Positions 23,664-32,300 of a DNA stretch of 36,624 nt are shown one piece after another. Where the stretch lies: the IMG/VR virus record IMGVR_UViG_3300021961_000274, positions 1-36,624 of that record. One strand, 5' to 3'. The position numbers and the translations under genes were made by a program. Under the pieces are notes generated by a model that ran no database searches, was not told the origin of the DNA, and saw nothing but the letters and a program-made list of their open reading frames with translations. Numbering within the stretch: the stretch's first letter is position 1; every line of letters begins with the position of its first letter. Source of the stretch: a virus.

Positions 23664-24537
23664 TAGAAGAAAAATATTATTAGATAATTTAAATAGTGGT
23701 ACTACTATAGATATTGCATTAAAAACTAGTTTTTTTCCTGTAGACAATTCGGAATTGATAGAGGATAAGTTTGTAAAAGATGAAATAGAAAACGCCATAA
23801 ACCCAATAATAGATTATAAAAAGGTAATATTTAAACCTGCGAATAATAATTGGGAATTAATTGATAAATATAAAATTAATCTTAATTTTTATACGCCCGA
23901 AAGTATAAATTTAGGTTCTCCCACACATAGAGGTTTTGGTGCAACACCTGGATTATACAAAGACATACTTTTTACTTTTGACGATATTTTTTGTAGGACT
24001 AATAGATTTGTTAATAGTTTTATAAGGTTTTCGGTATTCGACACACCAAACAGCGGAAGTAATCAATTGTTAACATTTTCTGATATATACACACAAGTTG
24101 GTCCTGATCAAGAAAATCAATTTGGTTTTACACTACCTTTAAGTGCGTGTCCGATAACATTTACTATTGGCGATCCTGTTACACAACCAGAAGAAGTACA
24201 TGAAGGATTCCAATTATATTGGTTTCAAGATTTGGTGGATAACGCACCCAATCAGGAATACGAAGTATATGGTGTAGTACAATTTAATAATTCTTTAAAT
24301 GGTAAAGTATATCAGATGGCACCGACTAAAAACTTTGATCCAAATAATCTAACACTTAGTGAATTAGAAGGTGAAAATGGTATTACTTATTTAAAAATAA
24401 TATTAAAAAATGATAATGGGATTTATAAATATAAATTTACACCTAATAGTAATCAGAATAATATACCATTGGGAGTTAATTTAAATCCATCGGGAGGTGG
24501 TTTACCCACATTAACTTTTTGGCAAACTACTCTTTAA
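23653..24537 (+). CDS. Structural protein of unknown family, 294 aa
   Basis: The ATG at 23653 lies inside the end of the upstream gene (11-base overlap in another frame), so translation is probably coupled. The product is beta-rich with an internal segment LGSPTHRGFGATPGLYKDILFTFDDIF cut into strands and loops, and a short Gly-rich stretch near the end (NPSGGGLPTLTFWQ). No known motif is visible. The four medium-size genes 21429-26340 run together as one block. I infer subunits of the baseplate periphery or tail appendages, comparable in position to T4 gp8-gp11, without sequence support for any single one. Confidence 0.6.
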   Translation: MNVDRRKILLDNLNSGTTIDIALKTSFFPVDNSELIEDKFVKDEIENAINPIIDYKKVIFKPANNNWELIDKYKINLNFYTPESINLGSPTHRGFGATPGLYKDILFTFDDIFCRTNRFVNSFIRFSVFDTPNSGSNQLLTFSDIYTQVGPDQENQFGFTLPLSACPITFTIGDPVTQPEEVHEGFQLYWFQDLVDNAPNQEYEVYGVVQFNNSLNGKVYQMAPTKNFDPNNLTLSELEGENGITYLKIILKNDNGIYKYKFTPNSNQNNIPLGVNLNPSGGGLPTLTFWQTTL

Positions 24538-24551
24538 AATATTTATAAAAT
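24538..24551 (+). promoter_or_regulatory. Late-gene AATATTTAT element before the 291-aa gene
   Basis: AATATTTATAAAAT starts on the last base pair after the upstream stop (24535-24537) and ends directly before the ATG at 24552. The whole 14-base gap is this element. Confidence 0.4.
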
Positions 24552-25427
24552 ATGAAATACTTAAGAACAAAAAGAAATTTAGAAAATTATACGGTAAGAA
24601 GTATACCTAAAAGTGTTCTTGTCAAAAATTCTGAAGGTAAAATTGTAATAGATGTAGATAACCCTAAATATTATTATGGTAGAATACCGGAATTTAAAAT
24701 AGATAGTGAAGGTAATTTTATATTAAATTCTTTTGGGCAGAAAATAGTAAATACAATAGATATAAATATATTTCTTACCCAAAAACTAGATGATATGGGT
24801 ATTTTTACTGACAAAGAATATGTCCCTAAAAATACTTTATTAACGCAACCACCAAATAACTTTAATTCGTTTACTTATGGTAGATTAGCGGGTGCACCTG
24901 TAGATTTTTATTATAAAAATACTCCACAAGTTAGTGGATATACTGATGATAGTTTTTTAAAACAAGTTAAATCGTATAGGAAAAATAGTTTGGGTAACGA
25001 CATATATGTACCTAACCTCAACACATCTACTAATCCTAGTGAAGAATTTAGTGGGGTAATTTATGAAACTACAGACAGAACAGTTTACAAAATAAAGGCT
25101 AATAAAAACAATATACCAAATACAGGTATTGAGTTTACTACATTTAAAAATTTGTTCACACAAACTAAAAATGATTTTGGTTTTAATGAAACATACAAAA
25201 CAACTATTTTTAATGTTTATAACAGCGGGTGGAATCAATATAACACATCATTAAAGGCAATTATAAAAAAAGAAGAATATTTAGGTGTAGTTTTTAAGCC
25301 GGAAGTTAAGAGTGTGGTATTTATTAATAGAGGTATTGCTGATATATTTGAGAGACATTCATTACTATCAGAAATTAAAACAACGAATGACATTGACACA
25401 AATAGAGGTGGATTTATAAGAATTTAA
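24552..25427 (+). CDS. Structural protein of unknown family, 291 aa
   Basis: A basic N-terminus (MKYLRTKRNLENYTVRSIPK) is followed by beta-rich segments such as GRIPEFKIDSEGNFILNSFG and a C-terminal region with AIIKKEEYLGVVFKPEVK. No cysteine clusters, membrane segments or catalytic motifs are visible. The gene is preceded by an AATATTTAT element and followed after 10 bases, mostly A, by the next start. The context suggests a tail or baseplate subunit; I do not recognise the family. Confidence 0.6.
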   Translation: MKYLRTKRNLENYTVRSIPKSVLVKNSEGKIVIDVDNPKYYYGRIPEFKIDSEGNFILNSFGQKIVNTIDINIFLTQKLDDMGIFTDKEYVPKNTLLTQPPNNFNSFTYGRLAGAPVDFYYKNTPQVSGYTDDSFLKQVKSYRKNSLGNDIYVPNLNTSTNPSEEFSGVIYETTDRTVYKIKANKNNIPNTGIEFTTFKNLFTQTKNDFGFNETYKTTIFNVYNSGWNQYNTSLKAIIKKEEYLGVVFKPEVKSVVFINRGIADIFERHSLLSEIKTTNDIDTNRGGFIRI

Positions 25428-25437
25428 AAAAAAAGTT

Positions 25438-26340
25438 ATGGCTACAGGAAATTACGGAACAATAAGACCAGCAGATGTATCAGTACAGGACATAGAAATG
25501 TTCTATAGTTATGCACCTAACAGAGAATCAATAGTTAGTGTAGATTTAATACCTTTAAATCCTATAGAAGTATTAATACCTGCGAGTAACCCTAATAATG
25601 TAACTGAAATATTTGGTGGGTTATACACACTTAAATTACCTACTGCAATATTTGGTACTAAAGGTTTTTATAATATTATAATTCGACCTAGACAAATTAG
25701 AACCACAATTCAAGACTGTAGTGTTTTAGTAGATAATCAAGATGTTAAAGGAATTGTTTTTAATATCAATCAGATACCATTAGATTTACAGAATCGTTTT
25801 GAAAATGGAAATTTAGTAGGTTATAGAGTAGAATATTTAAAAGAACAATCTGGTACGGGACAAGATAAAATACAAAATTTGTATAGAATCATTACCTCTA
25901 ATAATAGGGCTTTACCCATTACACAAAATCAAGGTAATTCTAACGCTTCTGTTGCGTATACGTTTAACGACAATTCAACAAGCGTATTTTGTACGTTAAC
26001 GCCTTCTTCTGCACCATCTATTAAACCTAATGCTTTACCATTTATTGGTAATCCACAACAAGATGTTATTATAACAAATACGTTTTTTGATCCAGTTATG
26101 TTAGAGATAGAGATGGTTGAGTTCGATGACGAAACTTTAGCTTACGCTTTGTTCTCAAATCAAACAAAATCTTTAGAAGATGGTATTTATACTATATACA
26201 ACTTTGGTAACCAAATATACAGACAATATAACCTATACGAAGTTAAAGATCAGTTTACAGGTAAACCATTGTATGAAGTTAGGGAACAAAAGTTTACTAT
26301 TGACCCAACTAAAGATTTTGATGATATAACTAATTTTTAA
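25438..26340 (+). CDS. Structural protein of unknown family, 300 aa
   Basis: The protein begins MATGNYGTIRPADVSVQDIE and is beta-rich, with LYTLKLPTAIFGTKGFYNII and IRPRQIRTTIQDCSVLV in the middle and a C-terminal IYRQYNLYEVKDQFTGKPLY. No signal peptide, membrane segment or enzyme motif is seen. The ATG follows a run of nine A and GTT, a start context shared with the membrane protein gene at 15609. It ends 7 bases before the 2839-aa gene. It is probably a tail component that works next to that giant. Confidence 0.6.
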   Translation: MATGNYGTIRPADVSVQDIEMFYSYAPNRESIVSVDLIPLNPIEVLIPASNPNNVTEIFGGLYTLKLPTAIFGTKGFYNIIIRPRQIRTTIQDCSVLVDNQDVKGIVFNINQIPLDLQNRFENGNLVGYRVEYLKEQSGTGQDKIQNLYRIITSNNRALPITQNQGNSNASVAYTFNDNSTSVFCTLTPSSAPSIKPNALPFIGNPQQDVIITNTFFDPVMLEIEMVEFDDETLAYALFSNQTKSLEDGIYTIYNFGNQIYRQYNLYEVKDQFTGKPLYEVREQKFTIDPTKDFDDITNF

Positions 26341-26347
26341 AGCGTAA

Positions 26348-29300
26348 ATGGCGAACAACGATAGAATTAAAGTTTCGGGATATGTTAAAAGGATATTCTT
26401 CAATGACAACATTGAGTATCGTAATTTTAGTCCCGATTTAGTAGGATTCCAGCTTACAAGTGAGGGAGGTACTACTTTATTTACTAATGGTAATTTTAAC
26501 ATTACAGTTAATTTAGATCCTAAACCTGATGTTCTATTTACACAGGGAACTAAATCTAAATTTTTTACTTTAGATGATATTGCCGATTCAGAAGCACAAA
26601 TACAAATACAAGAAAATTTAAAAGTTAAATTAAATTTAGATTTAACTAATCCACTTAGTTATGTTTGGTATGGATCATTCAAAGAGTTATTAAGAAGTTC
26701 TTTAATTGAGATACAGAATAATTGGCCTGCAGCTATTTATGTGGATAATAAAGTTGGTAGTGTTACTGGTAATAATATCACAAATTATGTTTACGATATT
26801 TCATCGGATTCGGCTACTTTTAATGTTAATAGTAATTTCTTTGTAAATCCATACAATATAAAGTATACTATAGACTCTAAATACGTATCAACAGATAGTA
26901 CAGATAATCCATTAAGAAACTTAATGTTAAGTTATGGTTCATATGTTATAGAACATAATGGAATTACAAAAAATGTAATAGGATTTTCAGGGTCAACGCA
27001 AAAGACTAATTCTGAAATAACTTTAGTTGTAGAGGGTAACCCATTTCCTGAATTAACAGGTATATACATTCCACAATATTCATTTTTAGTTAATGAAGTG
27101 GATGCGTCTATACCATATTTTATAAAACCTAATCAAAGTCATAAAGAAAGTTTTTTCACAGGTTTAAACGAGTTACAAAATAATTTACTTAATAGAGAAA
27201 TTTATCCCGAATATAGGTCGGAAATTATTGGTAGTAAAGTTACGGATAATGGTATTTTATTAACCACTAAAAAAGTTTTAGATTTCCCAATTTTAGATGA
27301 TGGGTACAATTTAAATTTTTTCGATAGTTTTTATATCTCTTATTTAGATAAATTAAATGAATTGGCTGAAAATTTAGATGAATCTAAAACTGATATTATA
27401 CTTAGAAAATATACTACTGAAGCAATAAGTAGTTTTGACACAATTCCTAGGGCTGATGGAGATGATTTAACATTGAATGGTGAAAAGGCGACTAAACTGA
27501 TGAGAGTATACGGAGTGGAATTTGATTATATTAAAAAATATATTAATGGAATTAAATTTGCACATGTTGTAACATACAATAAGAAAAACAATGTTCCTGA
27601 TGCATTAGTTAAAGATTTGGCTTTTATGTTAGGTTTAGAACCTATAAATTTTATAAATGACACATCATTTTCTAAATTATATTTACCTAGTAACGGTGAT
27701 GGTCAATTTGCGGGAACATCAACAAACTTAAGTCAAGCACAAATCGATATTGAGTTGTACAGAAGATTAATACTTAATATCGCTTGGTTATGGAAAAGTA
27801 AGGGTAGTAGAAAAGCAGTAGAATTTTTATTTAGATTTATAGGTGCGCCTGAAATGTTAGTAAACTTTAATGAATATATTGTAGTTTTAGATAAACCACT
27901 AGACATTGAAGAGATTAAAAAATTATTATACATTTATACGGGAGAAGTTGATTTAACTAACATTCCTTATGATAGTAATGGTTATCCACAACCCCCTATT
28001 AATGGTGATTTAGTTATCACAAATTTTATTGATCCTGAAACGGGACAAGTTGTAGAAAATGGATCCACAGAAATGTACTTCCAAAAAGCTGGGGGATGGT
28101 ATAGAGAAACCTTTGGGAATAATTCAGTAACCGTTTTAAATGGTAATAACCCACACATTGGACCTTATGATGGTGGTAGTGAATATCTACAATATTTTAG
28201 TAGATGTTTTATACCTAATTTCGATAACGAACCTACTGTTGTTATAACTGCAGACACTATATTACAAAATTATTTTGTTAACTATAATTATGGTATTTTT
28301 AATACAATACCTACAGGATCTACAACTGCATTTACTACACAAGTAACCTATAACGATGTAACAGGAGCCTACCAACCAATAGATAATTGTTTAGATGTTA
28401 GTTACTCAATTATAGAAACACCATTACAAAATGATGGTAAGACAACATTACAACAAGCGTTTTCAGAGGCAGAATCACAATACAATGAATTTTTAGAAAG
28501 AATTAAAAAAGATAGTTATTTAATTTATTCACCAGAGTGGCAAATAATTAAAAATAATTATGAATTGTCTTTAAAAAATTGTTTAGAGGAAATTGAAACT
28601 GAGAATTGTGATATAAACAAAACTTTAGAAATTTGTTTAAATGATGTCGAAGTAGAAAGTGTAGAATACAATTGTGATAACTTAACATTAAATGAGTGTT
28701 TACCATTTTATTACTATACTAATGAAGAAGGTAATAAAGTAAGTTTTGATCAATTTCCACAATGTTGTTCTAGTTTGGACGCTAGATATGTTTCATATGT
28801 AAATGAGTATGGTAGATTGACAGAATATTGTGGAGCTAGCTCACCTTGTGTTGGGGAACCATTAGAACCATTACCTAATGGTATTATACCATTTTTAATG
28901 ACTAATAATACGATACCTGAAAACATATATCAAGTATCGGGCAGATGCTTTCAATATATTGGAAGCGATATAGTAGATATATTAAGTTTTGAATCATTTT
29001 TTGAATATACTCCTGAAGAAGTAATTACGTCTTTTTTATTGGGGGATTATATATTAAATGTTGAATTTGTAAAATTATTTAATGAAGTATCATGTCAATC
29101 AACTTCTATAATTAGTAGTCCTGAGTGTTGTGCATTTTATGGATTTAATTATACATTACTTAGTGATGGTACAAATGAGTATATTGCTTGTGTTAAATAC
29201 AATGATTTATTGGGTAATGATATTACTATACCACAATATCAATCACAAAATATTCTTAATTTAGATTCATATACTATACCTTTAATAGATACTAATGTTA

Positions 29301-32300
29301 ATGATAGTTATTATGATTTACAGAATCCTATAGGTGAAGTATTTAATTACTACTCAACAGATATTTATTGGGAATGTTTTTTTAAAAGTAGAATAGTTAA
29401 AGAGGTAGTTAACCAAAATAGTCTTTTAATACCACAACCTAATTCTATTTTAGATGATCCTTCACTTATGAACCCATCAAACTGGATGGTACATGCAATA
29501 GATGAATATGGTAGAGTTTCTTTTATACCTGTAATTTTTAATAATAATTTTATATTAGATTGGAATAGTAATGAACAATTAAGTGACTTATATCAATCTA
29601 TTGCTAATTATTTTGGGTATACATTTGGGTATTTCACAATAGACACTAATAGTGGTTTATTGATACCTTTTACTGGGGATAATCCATATAGTACTAATCC
29701 TAATACAATATTTAGTGCGGCAGTTGATAGTAATTATATTGGTTGTAATAATTTTAATAATGTATCTGTCATATTTGGTAGTGAGAATTGGCAAGGATTT
29801 AAGTTACCTGAATTAGAGGATTGTAGTTGTACAATTGACTTTTCGTTTGATTATATGTTAAAATATAATGCAAATAAACTAATAGAATGTGCAGACAATA
29901 TATCTTGTCATCCAGCAATAATTTATGATAATACAATAAATAATGTTAATTGTTTAAATTTTGTTGCATTTACAAATACAGACGAAGAATCCCAAACATT
30001 ACAAAATAACTTTAATGATAATGAGAATTTTGAATCTGAGTACATAATATGGAATAATACAAATGTTTTAGAACCAGATGTTGAATGTTGTAATGCAATA
30101 GGTGGTAATGTTGTTTCTGTAACACAATGGGCATCCAATAACCAAATATGGGTTAATCAGATAAACCAAACTTATGGTCAGTTATTTAATCCTACTACTG
30201 AATTATTATCTTCTTTAAACTTTAATACTGCAGAAATAATAACCTATATTGAAACATATAAAACTGTTAAATCTGAGGTTGAGTCAATTATTGAAGGGTG
30301 TTTTAACTTAGAATTATTATATCCAATATGTGATATTAACTATGGTAATTATATTAATACCCAAAGTATTTGTAATTTAAAAATTCCTTTAGAATGTGGT
30401 ATATGGTCTAAATTATTAACAGATTATAAAACTTTAGAAAATGCAATTACTAATGTCATAAATCAATATTCTTCTATATGTTTGGATGAAAACGGTAATT
30501 TGAAATCGAGTAGCGGTTTTGGGGGTAATAAAAATGCCTCTGATCCAATTACAGACGAAACTATGGATCAAATTAATAATTTAAAGGCATATAATAATTT
30601 AACTACACAATTAGAAGAAGAATTAACCAAATTAAAGTCTGAGGAAAATATTTTAAATGGTGAGATTAATGACATACAAAATAAAATAGCTCAAAAAAAT
30701 TATGATAATAATATTATAGAAAAAGCATTAACTAATGTTAACAATCCTATGGATTGTACTGTATATGATAATAAAATAACAGAATTAAATAATTTTAATT
30801 ATAACACATATTGTAATACAATTGTTTATGGTTCACCTAATATAAATAACGGTACTAAACAAATAGAATATAATAGTTGTATTACTTCTAAAACATTAGA
30901 AAATCAAAATGAATTAGTTTTATATTCACAATTATTAGAAGATTGTAAACTTAAAAATAGTATAGAAATACAATTAAAGAATGCTAAGTTTGATAATAAT
31001 GTTGAATTAGTGACGGAATTAGAAACCCAACTTAATGATGTAAATAATCATATTAACACATTAACTACTGATTACAATAATAGTATTAGTTACGATGAAT
31101 CAAAACAACCATCAACGATAGAAAGTAACGATACTCAAAATACTATAAATAAAACTGCAGAATTATTAAATACGACACCTAACAATATAACAGATGATTC
31201 AGGAAATTTAATTTTAACAGATAATCAAAAAATTAATTTAAACATTCAATATACTAAAAACAATTCACAAGTTAGTGATTTAAATATAAAATTGGGTGAA
31301 AAAATTGCGTTATTAACTGAAAATTTACAAAAACAAAATCAAGTAATTAATGGTACTAAGAACGAACAAAATAATTTAGGTGGTAAACTATTTAGTTGGG
31401 GTGTAGGATTAATCGGTCTATATTATACACTAAAAGGTTATTTAGATCCTGAAGTATATGGTGTGACTATGGCAGCAATTGGTCCTGCTGGGCCCGGAAA
31501 AGATAATGGTGGTCCTGGTGGTGGGGGTGGAGGACCATTGACATCTGGTTGTGATAAACCTAATGGGACACCTTTTGTGGTTGCAGATAGTAATAGCCCC
31601 ACAGGATATTACCAGTACATAATTAATTCATATAATCCAAATGCAGATATCATTTGTTCTTCATGGTCAAATCCTTATTTATCCACAAGCTGGTCATTAG
31701 CAGGTGGAGGTGGAAGTGGTGTATATAGTAATGGGTGTTGTACTGCAATTAGGACAACATATTCGCCCGATACAGGTGGGGGTACTGGTAATGGTATAGG
31801 TATTTTAGCACCCGATAAAGAAGATTTATTTACACCTACTGGTGATGGTGTAGGAACTGGTGGTGGTACAGGAACTGGAGGTACAGGAACTGGAGGTACA
31901 GGAACTGGTGAAGAAGCCCCAAGTGGGTGTAAATTAGATAACCCGAATTTATTTGTGCAAACACCAACAGGTGCGGTTTTATATAATGGTGCTAATATTA
32001 AAGAAGAATGTTGTAATTCTACTAATATACCTTTTGAGGGTATTTATTCATTTGACTCAATAACAAATGAATGTATATTAGTAAATACTTTTGATGGTGG
32101 TGGCGGGACGACAGATAACGTAACTTGTTGTGATTTAGTAGATGTGACACAATTACAAATATTATTAGAAACATTACAATTAGAAATACCTTCTATAGAA
32201 CAAAAAACAATAGAATGTTATGAAAATTGGTATGTCACATTACAAGAAAATTATACCACTTACGAAGAAGATAATAATAGTTATTTTGATAAGTACTTAG

